From NCBI GenBank assembly GCA_023374045.1, contig CM041777.1:110201588-110265587 (forward strand): a DNA stretch of 64,000 bases. Reading direction: 5' to 3'. The DNA comes from Limonium bicolor. Lineage: Eukaryota; Streptophyta; Magnoliopsida; Caryophyllales; Plumbaginaceae. The notes under the pieces were generated by a model, which did no database searches, was not told the DNA's origin, and saw only the letters and a program-made list of their open reading frames with translations. The position numbers and the translations under genes are program-made. Positions 1 through 11,067 of the stretch are shown here, piece by piece. The first letter of the stretch is position 1; the number at the start of each line of letters is the position of its first letter.

Positions 1-69
1 ATGAGGGGGTTAACTGTAATATCCCAAATCCTCAAGGGGTTCTAAGTAATTTACTAAAATATATTATCT

Positions 70-145
70 TACATGTTAAATATTGAAGTCAAACGACAAG
101 CTCAAATAGTAAAGGGGACAATGAGATTGGGACGGAGGGGGAGTA
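70..145. repeat. Stowaway-type MITE, 3' end fragment
   Basis: The stretch containing TATTGAAGTCAAACGACA followed by GGGACGGAGGG matches the 3' part of the neighbouring complete copy (147-381). It ends in the Stowaway terminal motif next to a TA dinucleotide. The 5' end is missing, so this is a truncated copy lying head to tail with the next one. Confidence 0.6.
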
Positions 146-146
146 G

Positions 147-381
147 TACCTCCGTCCCGTCATAAGTGTCTCGTTTGCTTTTTGGCACATTTTTCCACTT
201 CAATATTAAACATATAAGATAAAATAATTTTTTAAAATTAAGTTGTATATATATAGTTTTTCACATAAGGATTCCATTTAAAACATAAATTTGTAAAAAA
301 TATTATTTTATAGGTTAAATATTGAAGTCAAACGACACATCCAAATATAAAGTTGACGCTTTGACCGGGACGGAGGGAGTA
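147..381. mobile_element. Stowaway (Tc1/mariner-derived) MITE
   Basis: The left end reads TACCTCCGTCCCGTCA and the right end reads GGGACGGAGGGAGTA, which form terminal inverted repeats of the CTCCCTCCGTCCC class bounded by TA on both sides. The element is 235 bp, AT-rich and non-coding, as expected for Stowaway MITEs. It depends on an outside mariner-like transposase. Confidence 0.8.
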
Positions 382-451
382 TTATTATTCAAGGCAGTGT
401 CTAGCGATTGGGGAGGGTGGTACCTAACTCGGTGTAGCTACTACATATGTC

Positions 452-690
452 TGTTATAAATAATGTAATTATTGGATGTACATCTAATCACCCTTTCATC
501 TATCTTAGACTCTTTATTTGTGTAACCCCGTAACCTATCAAAGTCCTTTGATATTTCGTATTCCTTCCACTTAAAGGTTCAGTAACAATTATGTATTATG
601 TATTACATAAGACGCATAATGGGATGAATGGGATAGAACAATTTAGTCTATCTTGTCTTCTATTTCTTTTATTCTCTCAGTGTTACAACA
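452..690 (+). repeat. 5' LTR of the copia element
   Basis: It starts TGTTATAAATAATG and ends GTGTTACAACA. It aligns along its length with 8848-9104; the 3' copy has a short extra stretch around 8932-8950 and scattered substitutions. Length is 239 bp, short for copia but typical of small non-autonomous members. Confidence 0.9.
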
Positions 691-710
691 CATTATCAGT
701 ACGATAGACT
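691..710 (+). promoter_or_regulatory. Candidate primer-binding site of the copia element
   Basis: The bases CATTATCAGTACGATAG lie directly after the 5' LTR, where the tRNA primer would anneal. They are not the common initiator-Met form TGGTATCAGAGC, and I cannot name the tRNA. The call rests on position only. Confidence 0.4.
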
Positions 711-1671
711 CTACTAAAAAAATATTATTCTCTCTGCTATACATCATCAACAAAGATCATCTCGGCTTCATCAGGACTTGCCCGAGCTCTAGCTTGGAGA
801 AGGGATGAATTGGGTAGTCTGCGCAAGCTACATGGCATTATATTAGATCTTTCCCTGACAATTCGCTTTCATTCTCGAGGGAAGATCCAGATCTCAAGCG
901 CCTACCACTTTCAATATTCTATTTATTTTGTTTTCGATTTCAACTACAAAATAATTGTTTCATAGTGATTGTTTATGTTCTGTGATTTCTTGGCAAGGGT
1001 CTTGGGTCATGCACCTGTCATGATGGTTATTATTTATCCTACCAGATTTGTTGTGCTTTATCAAGAATCTGCTATACCAAAAAGTTTATATGTTAAGCCT
1101 CATTTGATGGGTACTCTACCGATTCTAGAAGGTGTAAGTAAGTGTAATCAATTTTACCGGCATAATCATTTTAACAAGCAGGTAAGTTAGACACAACTTA
1201 AAATAATTTTATAAACGATATGTATTTTTAAATCAAAGGAGAAATGGTTCTTTTATTTGTTAATAATGTTCACAGTTTTTAACAAAGAAAAATGGTTAAA
1301 GAAAAAAAATTATTTTGTGAGATTTCGCGGGATGGAGCTTTTTATTTATTGAATAATAGAAACTTAAAAAAAAATTGCTAAGGAAAGCGGTATCTTCGAC
1401 GGCAGTATATTGTTATAGTTTTTGAATAACTATCAGTTTAATCACTGAAGAACTACATATTTTGTGGTATAATAATTTTTGTATAATTACTCTCTCAAAG
1501 TATTATTTGACGTTATATATTTTTGTTTTGAAAAGTGAACCATAAAATATGGTATAATTCATTCCGTTCAATTTTATTTTATGACTGAAAAACAGCATTC
1601 CCATAAGATGGGTTTGAATTACCGTTTATGAGGAAATCTTTTTTGAGATAGTAACAAAAAAAAGGTGATAA

Positions 1672-1987
1672 CCTCGTGCAAGATGTTGCACTAGATGTTA
1701 ATAATTCTCCTATGTAATCATTGAAAAGGAGATTGTAAATATTACCTCATGCAAGATGGTGCATTTGAGGTTAATGATTATGCTACCTCATGTAAGATGC
1801 TAACGTTTGAGGTAAGATAGTAATACTTCCTCATGAAAAATGAATGCACTTGAGGTTCAGGATTATAAAATCCGTATAGGTTCTCGTGCAAGATGAGTGC
1901 ACTAGAGTGTAATATTTCTTTCTCGCGAAATCATGCTCTTGAGGTTGAGAGCTGTAAGATCCTTATACTCCCTCGTGCAAGAAAATT
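1672..1987 (+). repeat. Degenerate tandem repeats in the copia interior
   Basis: About five diverged units of 60-75 bp share the pattern ACCTCRTGCAAGATG...TGCA...GAGGTT. The motif resumes after the solo LTR, near 4715-4780 (TGCATGACTATGCATTAGAGG), so the solo LTR was inserted into the array. No reading frame spans the units. Confidence 0.6.
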
Positions 1988-1992
1988 ACATT

Positions 1993-4709
1993 TGTTATGC
2001 CCCTGATTTTTTTTTTATTTTCTTTCTGATTCGCAAAGGGAGTTTGTGCTATTTTGTAATCTTATATTAGATTGTCTATGACATTCTCCTTATGTCAATA
2101 TGTTAGCTTGAGGAAGGAGGGTTACAATTGTCTTCTTCCTTGTTGTTATTTATTAATTCCATAAGAGAGAGATTTATTAAACTATTTTATTCCCTCTCTC
2201 TCTTATTCTAATTCACGTTCAATTATTCCTCCTTCCACTACCCTGACGTTCTCTCGCACGACAGTTCTTCGCTCTCAAACCCTCATCCCTTTGCTCATCC
2301 CCTTCTTCAATTTCTTTCAATTGTAATCGCTGGAGGTCTATAGATGGAATTGTGTTCATCCGTCGGTCGTCAATCAGGTTGGATTGTAGATTGGTTCTCT
2401 TCTCCATTAAGGCTTCCTCTTCTCTTCTTTTCTAATTCTGATTTTGTATTTTGGGAGCGGTTCAATTCGAGGGATTATCATTTGATTGGAGATTCGGGAA
2501 GGCGATTCGTAGAGTCCGCAGAGATGGCTTAGCTACGGATGTGAGGTAGGTGGTAGATGGATTCGGTGTGTGCGTTCACCCACGGGGGTTTTGGTTCCGT
2601 TGTTTTCCGTATATTTTGTATGGCTTCTGATTGTGTAACTTTGTGTGTGTTCCGGATTTGCGTTTTGATGTGTTACAACCCCGTGGGAATTTTTGTGTTT
2701 TTTTGCGTATTTTGTTATGTAAGTATACTTTGAAAATGGTGAATCTACCTCTATGGTTCCCTTCAGTTTTGTGAACTCTGTGTGCTTCTGATTTGAGAGT
2801 TCGGATTGTTAAATTGCCCTATGTTTGGTGATCGATCTCTGTCTGATTTGTCTTGGTTTTGACCTTTTAAAACTGCCATGGTTATGGTTTAAAGGCTTTG
2901 GTTTCGTACTACATTTTTGACATTGTTTTGAGGACTCTGTTCGCATCTGATTTCGTTCTGGATATTGAACTTTTCGGCGCGTCCGAACTTCCGTCCGAAC
3001 TTGGAAGTTCGGACACGCTCTGCTGCGTCTGGATTTTCTGAGAGTTTCACTGTGTCCGAACTTCCGTCTGAACTTGGAAGTTCGGACACACCCCGTTTTG
3101 CGCCCTCTGATTTTCTCTTCGACATATGTCCGAACTTTGAAGCTCGGACACATGTTCGGACTTTCCTCGAGTTGTTTTCCGAAGGACGTCCGAACATCCG
3201 TCCGAACTCCGTGGATGTTCGGACACCTTGAAATTTTCTGCGGATTTGAGTTCGACTTGCGTCCGAACTTCGACGTCCGGACACAAGTTCGGACAGCTCT
3301 CTGATTTGACTATAACTTGTTCGTTTGAGCTCCGTTTTGAGTGCCGTTTGCGGCGTTGGTTTCTCCTTCTGAGTACTATCTGTTTTCAGGGTTTTAGCAT
3401 GTGTTTAAGTGTTTCCTGATTTTAAGGTCTCTGATAAGCCTTTGATCTCTGTTATGCTCTGAAAATGTGCTTCAACCTCTGACTTCAGTTTTGCTTTTGT
3501 ATTTACTAGTCGGGTTGCGACTTCTGTCTTGCTAAGGCTTTCCGTTGGTAAGCTTCTGCTCTGTTTTCGTTAAGCTTCTGCTTTCTGTTACGATCTGATA
3601 GGACTTCTGTCCTGTTCTGTATAAAGCTTTGGTCTGTTATGAAAGCTTCTGTTTTGGGACCTAGTTATCTCTGTGTCTGAGCCTTTGGATGGCTGGTTTC
3701 ACTGTCTCGTAGCGCGCTATGTAGGATCCTTCTGTTCACGGGTGATGTTTCCCGTTCTGTTCACGGGTGTTTCACCTGTTCTTTTACGAGTGAGGTTTCC
3801 TCGTTCTGTTCATGAGCTAGTTGCTTGTTTGTCTGTATGCTCTGATTGCTAGTGTCCCACTTCTGTTTGGATTCCGTTCTGCTGTTTTGACAGACTGCTG
3901 TGTGCTTTCTGTCCTTTGGATACCTCTGTTTGTTTGTACTGCTTCCGCTGCTCTGTCTGATTGCAAACTCAGATAGGCTGCTGTGTGCTTCCTGTCTGTT
4001 GAGGATTTCTGATTTTGTAAGTGCTATACTTCGTCTGCTCTCTATCTGTATTTGATTTGGGATGGTCTGCTGTGTGCTTACTGTCTTCTGCTAAGTTCTG
4101 GATTTTGCTAAGCTTCTGATTTTGCTAAGCTTCTGATTGTGTTTAAGCTTTTTGAGTTTGTTAAGCTTCTGATTTCGTCAAGTTTTCAGCTTCAGTTTAC
4201 CTTCTGCTATTAAGTGGATGTTTTGACCACCGCTTAGCTCCTCGTGTTTTAGACTTCTGTCCATTTGAAAGACTCCTGTTTTGTCTCTGATTTCGCTCTG
4301 GCTAAGCGCTTTCGTATATGTATATATATGTATGTTCAGATTATGTTTTGAGCGTGCTCAGCTGATGAAGTTTATCACCTGCTGAGCAATAGTTTTGCTC
4401 ACCCCTATCTCCGTCTGATTTGCAGGTTTTAGTCCGCGCTTGGAGATTCAGTTTCTACTTTCTGTCTTGGCTTTTGAGCTCTGCATTTCAGTTTGTTTGG
4501 CCATGGTGCCCAGTTGTATTTAGATTATGCTTTGTATTTCAGTTTGGCTTCCGCTTGTGTAATGAAAAGACATGTTGGATTCGTCTATTTGGTAATATAT
4601 GAGTTTCAGTTCTTTTTGGGAGTTCGCTAGTGTAGCCTTGCGTTGTCTTAGGTAATAAGCGCGCGGCGTGTAACGGTCTCTCAACCAGGGTGGTTTTGGG
4701 GTCGTTACA
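1993..4709 (+). mobile_element. Solo LTR of a gypsy (Tekay/Del-like) element
   Basis: The insert starts TGTTATGCCCC and ends GGTCGTTACA, with a perfect 5-bp duplication ACATT at 1988-1992 and 4710-4714. No primer site, polypurine tract or coding region lies inside, so this is a 2,717-bp solo LTR left by recombination between two LTRs. A segment at about 4340-4440 has paired GCTCAGC/GCTGAGC words followed by TTTGCAGG. The LTRs of elements A, B, D and G have related segments near their ends, which suggests the same broad family. The plus orientation is inferred from the GTTACA end shared with A and B. Several short open frames lie inside but none looks like a protein. Confidence 0.88.
2977..3301. 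repeat. Array of TCCGAAC/GTTCGGA inverted words inside the solo LTR
   Basis: The word TCCGAAC and its complement GTTCGGA recur many times over about 325 bp, often as close inverted pairs such as TCCGAACTTGGAAGTTCGGA. The array is CpG-rich in an AT-rich context and should fold into several short hairpins in RNA or single-stranded DNA. It opens overlapping frames on both strands, a by-product of the repeat. The same word appears at 63919-64000 in element G. Confidence 0.85.
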
Positions 4710-6479
4710 ACATTGAAGGTTGAGAATGATAAATTATTATTTTCCCTTATGCATGACTATGCATTAGAGGTGGATGTTAAAAATGGTCCACATTTGATAT
4801 AAGATTGGACCAATTGTAAAAGCTCTTGAAGAGCTAGATAGATTTTAAAGAGTTAAAAATAACTTCATTCAAAGTCACTTTGGTATAAGTTACATGGTCT
4901 CCTAAGTATTCATTGAGGAGTTACATTTGAGGATTATTATTGGAAAATTAAAGAGATTTCCCAATGAATTTTTGACTCAAGCTCTAAAATGCTAATGTGT
5001 ATCATGCATGATTATGAAAAAAGTCAAGCTTGAGGTTGATTTTGGCAAGATCTATATGGAAGATCATTGACGATATGGGAACTAAACGCTTGAGTTAGCT
5101 TATGAAAATGACCATTTTATCTTGTAAAGGTCAATTGTAAAAGATGTTATAATCTATGACAGATTATTGTATATCTGTACATGGTTGGACCATGTAAAAA
5201 GGAAATTGTGTGCAATTGACATCATGGTAGACCGTTACATTTCCATGAAGGATATTGTTGAGATGATGTTATTATTGATGAATAAGTGTTAAGGTATCAT
5301 CCTTAGTACATATTTATAAAGTGCGAAAGACACACTCGAGTACATGAATTTTGATATATTTTATAACCATGCTTTGGGTATTGGTTATTCATGGTACTCA
5401 AAAGGAATAAAATATGGTCCGTTGAACCATCTTTGAAATCTATAATAAATTTGCGAGCATGTTGTAAGTGATTGAATGACAAGAGTCATAATTTATTGAT
5501 AGTGCTATAATGCACAACTGAAAATGTTTTATATACAACTCTATAGTCTATAAGAGGCTATAAAGAATGAGAGCTTGCTCTTGTGAGCCGTGAGTTTTAA
5601 AAGCTCTTCATTATGTTCCTTGAGGGAATACGAATAAACATTGAAGATGCACTTTTTTAATGACAAAGTATGCTCGTATGATGGGAAAACAAGCACAAAA
5701 TGTGTCAAGTTATATAAGTTGATATAACGTAAAATCCAATCTCATAAAGCCCAAAAGAAAAAGGAGGGGTCACTAATATACGGTTAGTGTACAAAAAAAT
5801 ATTTCTTATATGAAACGGAAAAATGGGCCATCCATGAGAAAAGTGATGTCAAATCACTACTTTTCTAAATTATCAAGAACTTCCAGGCTCTTACTCGAGT
5901 GACAATAGTTCACATAAGATACAGCGAGATCATTCAAAGGAAGGGTGAGAATTTTTAAACTCCTTGAAATATCATGGATTGAGTATGGGCAGAAAAATTA
6001 CCATGTGGACCTTTGAGATATATATATAATGTTTGATACATCAAATAATGGTCACATGAAGTACTGTATTCATTGGCTATTGATTTAGAAAAATCTAGCT
6101 ATAATGAAATCATCCATGTGATTTTAAGATTAAGATGGATAATATAAAACTTGAAAGAATAATGGTATTGAGTAACTTATACTCCCACTAAGAACGACCT
6201 TATTAAGTCGTTAATTTTGTATAGCAAAGAAAAAAGGTTAGACAAGTGGGTTTGTGTCTATACCTCCCCCATTAAAAAACTATCAAAAGGGTTACAAAAA
6301 AAAGGAAAGTTGTGAATAATGAACTTCTTTAGTTCTTAAGCATTCTCAACTTTAGGTGGAGAATGATATGTGTTTTGATATTTGACACAAAGTCTTATCA
6401 GTAAAATCAATTGTGCCTTATTGAACGATTACAAAAGCAAGCACATATTGAATGTTGCTACAACCATGCTTCTGGGAAG

Positions 6480-6701
6480 TATGAGTCTCCAATATGCTTA
6501 TGAATTTTTAAGATGTCAAATTAGAGAGCGGTTGTCTCTAGCTTGAATATCCTTAACCAAATGTAAATAGACTATGAATTATGTCATGCATATGAGTCTC
6601 CAAGATGCTTATGAATTTTTAAGATGTCAAATTAGAGAGCAGTTGTCTCTAGCTTGAATATCCTTAACCAAATGTTAATGAACTATGAATTATGTCATGC
6701 A
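6480..6701. repeat. Tandem duplication, 2 x 111 bp
   Basis: Two adjacent units begin TATGAGTCTCCAATATGC and TATGAGTCTCCAAGATGC and differ at only a few positions. The near identity suggests a recent duplication within the copia interior. Confidence 0.88.
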
Positions 6702-6904
6702 TGACAAAGTAAAATGAACTAGAGGTTCAAAGAATAATTCATTTGGAAAATGTTACAATTAATTGATGCGTTCATAGATATGAATAAAGTAACACGATCA
6801 TATATACACTAGCTGCGAATATTCCAGCTCAGTTAGAAGCGTGGGAGACAACCGCTATGGCATGTGAATCCCAAGTACGCTGGAGGCATGGTCGACCCTT
6901 GGGA

Positions 6905-7560
6905 TCCATAGAACCCTCGAAAGAGGAGTCCAGTCCTTCGAAAGGGGGACGAATATGCCAAAATGACACAAAAGGAAAAGGTAAATGAGGAAAAATTTGA
7001 ACCCTCGAAAGAGGATTTTAGACCCTTGAAAGAGGAGTCCAGTCTCTCAAAAGGGGGATATATGCCTAAATGACACAGAAGGAAAAGGGAAATTAGGAGT
7101 TTCAGGATTTGAACCCTCAAAAGAGGAGTTTAGACCCTCGAAAGGGGGAAGCTCCAAAATGATAAATTCAAGAGTAAAGGAAGTACGGAGTTTGACTTCC
7201 AAAAGTTGATACAGACAAATCATAAACACCCCAAAGTGTGTGATGCTAGCATGATAATGCACTAGAGTTATGCATATGAGATGTTATAATCTACCCCGAT
7301 ATGAGAAATGAACGCGTTCCTCCTAGTGGATAAAGGAGTTGTAATATCATAAAGGTGGAAGATAGTAGACCCTTGAAAAAGGTGTCGAGCCCTTTAAAAA
7401 GGGAGCTATAAACTTTGGTGGAAAATAGTAAACCCTTGAAAAAGATGTATATCCCTTGGAAAAGGAGCTATAAACTTTCAAAGAAAGTTAATGATAAATA
7501 GTACAGCTTGTTAACTTATATGTAGCCCTTGAAAGAGGATCTAAACTCTCAAAGAGAGCA
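6905..7560. repeat. CCCTCGAAAGAGG / CTTCGAAAGGGGG repeat zone
   Basis: Repeated purine-rich units such as CCCTCGAAAGAGGAGTCCAG and CCCTTGAAAAAGG occur about a dozen times with variable spacing. CCCTCGAAAGAGG and related words are short inverted repeats, so the zone could fold into several small stems. No protein is encoded. Confidence 0.7.
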
Positions 7561-8299
7561 TAATGTGAACATATGAATTCCCGGGAATTGGTATTCGAAG
7601 AAAATCTTAAGAATGATTTTCTCTAAAGGCCTTATGTTTTTATATGATCAATGGTGACTTGGATGAGAACCATCTAAACCACATATCAAGTCACATCTCA
7701 TAAAATTTATATATATATATATATATATCGATATATCAAATGAGCCAAGGTATGGCATAAGCCACTAAGAGGACATATATGTGGATATTAAGTTCAAATA
7801 CTTGAGAATGCATTATTTGTCTGCACTAGACTCATATATATGAGTTTTGTAAAGTCATGTTGATAATACATGACTAGTAAAAGGATACCCCACTTATACG
7901 AATATCAAATACACCTTGGGAGAAAATTGGATCACACAAATTTATCATCAAGATAGAAAAATGTGTGAGGCTCAGGTCAAGAAAACACTATATATATTTT
8001 ACCTGTGCATGATTAATGGTGATATAAGACTTACCATCTGGTAAGGTGATGATTCTCAGTAAACATAAATCACCATTGTCCCCCCTTTTATCAAAGTTAA
8101 GATGATGATGATTGATGACATATTTATGAAATGAATGTTGGCATACATTCATACATGTCAAATTCAGGGGGGGGGGGGGGGAATCTTTATGTGGTTATGT
8201 TTTCTCCTTTGTTTTGGTTTTTACATCACAGGGTTTCCTGAGCAAAAGTTTAATGAGGATTCTATCATGAGATCTATACGAAGAGGGATGCTATGATAT

Positions 8300-8732
8300 A
8301 TACATGGTGGAACTTCCATTTCATGGTGTGCAATGAAGTAGACTACAGTGGCAACTTCATCAAATCATGCCGAGTTGATAGCTCTATACGAAACAGGAAG
8401 AGAATGTGTATGGCTCAGATCAGTTATCCACCATATTTTAAGTTCTTGTGGTCTTCAGTCAGATCAAGAGACGCCGATGGTGATATACGATGATAATGCC
8501 GCATGCATTGCACAAATAAGGGAAGGATACATCAAAGGTGATCGAACCAAGCATATATCACCAAATTTTTTCAACTCATCAGCTTCAGACTAAAGGTATT
8601 CTCGATGTTTACAAGATTCGGTCTAACGAGAATCTAGCTGATTTATTTACAAAATCACTTCCTTCAAGAGTCTTTAAGAAGCTTGTTCATGATATCGGTA
8701 TGCGACATCGAAGAGACATTCTGTTAAATTGA
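8300..8732 (+). pseudogene. Copia RNase H C-terminal remnant
   Basis: Translation across one frame change gives the end of a Ty1/copia polyprotein. Visible are GGTSISWCAMK, then ATSSNHAELIAL with the acidic residue of the RNase H core, then ECVWLRS, DNAACIAQIREGYIKGDRTK and the terminal ENLADLFTKSLP segment ending in an IGMRHRR-like tail. The residues match the usual RNase H tail that ends just before the 3' polypurine tract. One in-frame TAG (at CAMK*) and one frameshift near 8540-8590 break it. It would degrade the RNA strand during reverse transcription. It is the only recognisable coding domain left in this element. Confidence 0.88.
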
Positions 8733-8838
8733 GGGGGAGAGAAACATTTAGACTGTACTCTTTTTCCCTTGACCATGGTTTTTATCCCAATGGGTTTTTC
8801 CTGGCAAGGTTTTTGATGAGGCAGTAGGATGTACATCC

Positions 8839-8847
8839 AAGGGGGAG
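8839..8847 (+). promoter_or_regulatory. Polypurine tract of the copia element
   Basis: AAGGGGGAG directly precedes the TG that opens the 3' LTR, the expected place of the plus-strand primer. Confidence 0.85.
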
Positions 8848-9104
8848 TGTTATAAATAATGTAATTATTGGATGTACATCTAATCACCCTTTCATCTATC
8901 TTAGACTCTTCATTTGTGTAACCCCGTAACCTCCCAAACTCTTCATTAGAAGTTCTTTGATATTTCGTATTCCTTCCACTCAAAGGTTCAGTAACGGTTA
9001 TGTATTATGTACTATATATAGACGCATAATGGGATGAAATGGGATAGAACAATTTACGTCTATCTTGTCTTTAATCTTTCTTCTATTCTCTCAGTGTTAC
9101 AACA
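8848..9104 (+). repeat. 3' LTR of the copia element
   Basis: It begins TGTTATAAATAATG and ends GTGTTACAACA, matches 452-690, and is followed by the target duplication ATGTC at 9105-9109. Length is 257 bp. Confidence 0.92.
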
Positions 9105-9289
9105 ATGTCAGGATTTTCTGAGTATCTTACGTCGATGCAGTATGGGAATAAATCCAGACTCATCCATTTTCTCAAACACGAATTCGAACATGGTTATTAC
9201 TAGACCCGGTAATAGCCTATTATGCCATGTTGTAGTGTGGCGATGGGTAATTTTGTCTTTTATCATTTATTTTATTGTTCTGTATTTTG

Positions 9290-10405
9290 TACTTTTGTAA
9301 AACTTTAAAATATTGTATTTTATTATATATAAGTCCAAATAATATAAATTTTATACCATTGTTCATCTTCGTACTCTTCAAAACAACATACATCATGGAT
9401 ATGTTTTGGTAATTTTTTTATTTTTTTATGTACATATTTTTTAAGATTAATTGTGAATCTTAAGTTTAAGAAAAGTGAATCAAAGATTGTTAAAAAGTGA
9501 ATCGAATGTTGTTAAAAAGTGAATCAGGGAGTTGCGTAAAAGTGAATAAGAGGTTTTTAAAAAAGTGAATCTCATAAACAGAGATTGTTTAACTAAAGTG
9601 ATTCTGAATGTTTGACTAGCGTGAATTAGAGATTTTAGAAAAGTGAATCAAAGGTTGTTAAAAAGTGAATCACAAGTTGTTTCAAAGTAAATCAAAGTAA
9701 TAAGAGTGAATCTTGTAAACATAGATTGTTTAACTAAAGTGATTAAGAGGTTTAAGAAATGTGAATCCGAGATTTTTATAAAGTGAATCATGAGTTTAAG
9801 AAAAGTGAATTAGAGGTTTAAGAAAAGTGATTCTCGTAAATAGAGATTGTTAACTAAAGTGAATAAGAGGTTCAAGAAAAATGAATCAAAGGTTTAAGAA
9901 AGGTGAATCAAAGGTTTCTTAAAGGTGAATCAAAGGTTTAAGAACAGTGAATATTTTATTTTAATACTAGTAAAAGTTAATCCTACCACAAACTTATGCA
10001 ACGGTGGATTTTAGGGTGTTTGGGGGGGGGGGGGGGGTAGGGTAATCTTTTTGGCATTAGTCTACACTTTATATTGTCATTACTAACTCGACAGATTTTT
10101 AGGGTTTGTGGTTTAAGTACAACCCTTAAAAATGCAGTTTTTAAAGTGTTTGGGGGTAAGATTCATTTTGTTAAAGAACAAGGTTCATTTTATTGTTAAA
10201 GAAGATTTATTTTGTTAATGAATATGATTCACCTAAAAAAGATGTAATATATACTCCTTCTAAAAACATGAAATTTTAAGTTTACCAAAACATATCCATG
10301 ATGCATCTTGTTTTGAAGAGCACGAAAAATAATGAACAATGGTATACTTTTTTTTTAATTTTGCACTTATAGTTTGTAAGTTATAACATTTTGAAAAAAA
10401 ATACA
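9290..10405. mobile_element. Long terminal-inverted-repeat element (MULE-like, non-coding)
   Basis: The left arm (about 9300-9412) contains ATACCATTGTTCATCTTCG and CATCATGGATATGTTTTGG. Its reverse complement recurs at about 10275-10395 (CCAAAACATATCCATGATG ... GAACAATGGTATAC). Inverted arms of about 100 bp with a non-coding core suggest a MULE-like non-autonomous element. Exact ends and target duplication are not resolved. The core holds minirepeats (9470-9955) and a G run at about 10020-10037. Confidence 0.6.
9470..9955. repeat. AAGTGAATCAAAGGTTTAAG-type minirepeats
   Basis: About 20 irregular units built on AGTGAATC followed by an A/G/T-rich spacer (RAGGTTNTTAAAAA) fill the core of the inverted-repeat element. 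Unit length varies from about 20 to 30 bp. The units are direct repeats with variable spacers of low complexity. Confidence 0.8.
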
Positions 10406-10604
10406 ATTTCTCTCTCCTACTCATCTACCCCTCTCCCATACCTTGCGTGTGACTATTCTCTCTTCTTTTTTCTTTTTTTTTATTTCTCTCCAATAAATTG
10501 TTCACATGTGGATAGTCTCCATATTATAATATGACACCAGCTCCATGCTCTCCATAAATCAAAAGAACAAACAACATTTCATTACCAATAAATGATTGTA
10601 ACTT

Positions 10605-10695
10605 TTAAAATATAAGTCCAAAATAAAAAAATTGCACCATTGTTTATCTAAATTCAAGCTCTTAAACAAGACCAATCATGGATATGTTTCTGACT
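10605..10695. repeat. Third, unpaired copy of the long-TIR arm
   Basis: TATAAGTCCAAAATAAAA, then CACCATTGTTTATC, CTCTTAAACAAGAC and ATCATGGATATGTTTCTG follow the order of the left arm at 9330-9412. It has no partner arm nearby, so it is either a second, deleted element or a leftover of an earlier insertion. Confidence 0.65.
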
Positions 10696-11067
10696 GGACT
10701 TCCAAGTGGATAGACCACACCAAATATCGTGCGGGATGCTCTCGGCTTTGAATCTGCTATTCAAGGAGAAGTTGTTTGTTACACAAAAATAAGAGTGGCC
10801 GATAGTCGCTAGTTACATAAACATATATCCATTCGGTTAAGGTTCGTGTTTATCAATTAACAAGCTTCATTTTTTCCTTTTAAGTTGTAACACCCTTTGT
10901 TGAAGGCTTATCTAATTAGGTTAATTAATCCCACCTTAATAAGTGATATTTTCTGTTTTTTATTAGTTTAGATTACTCGGTTAAGCTTATTATAGTGTCA
11001 ATTGATTTAAAGAGGTCCCTTAGATTGACCTATAATTGCAAAATGATAGGTACACTGCCTAGGTGGT
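10696..11067. other. No gene seen; unassigned sequence
   Basis: No motif or convincing frame was found. After removing the solo LTR at 11068-12553 this stretch becomes continuous with 12559 onward, so both belong to the same older sequence. Confidence 0.5.

Larger units (their letters stand above)
4715..8290 (+). other. Copia interior without recognisable coding capacity
   Basis: This AT-rich stretch continues the copia element after the nested solo LTR. I see no conserved polyprotein motif in any frame. It contains a 111-bp tandem duplication (6480-6701), a purine-rich hairpin repeat zone (6905-7560), a TA microsatellite (about 7710-7735) and a run of about 15 G residues near 8167-8181. Function unknown. 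Confidence 0.6.
452..9104 (+). mobile_element. Non-autonomous Ty1/copia LTR retrotransposon (interrupted)
   Basis: Two similar LTRs (452-690 and 8848-9104) face the same way, and the whole element is flanked by a perfect 5-bp target duplication ATGTC at 447-451 and 9105-9109. A polypurine tract (AAGGGGGAG) precedes the 3' LTR. Between the LTRs only the C-terminal RNase H part of a copia polyprotein is recognisable (8300-8732); capsid, protease, integrase and reverse transcriptase motifs were not seen. A gypsy solo LTR (1993-4709) is inserted in the interior. After removing that insertion the element is about 5.9 kb. It was probably mobilised in trans by an autonomous copia relative. Confidence 0.9.

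Noticed and set aside
2809..3419. Several overlapping open frames of 60-131 codons on both strands
   Set aside because: They are produced by the TCCGAAC/GTTCGGA array, which lacks stops in most frames. Composition is Arg/Ser/Thr-rich and repetitive in every frame, with no conserved domain, and the region is an LTR.
8167..8181. Poly-G runs here and at 10020-10037 as functional G-quadruplexes
   Set aside because: Isolated homopolymers without spaced G tracts; could be slippage or sequencing artefacts.
9470..9955. CRISPR-like regular repeats
   Set aside because: Units and spacers are irregular and low-complexity, the context is a plant transposon, and there are no cas genes.
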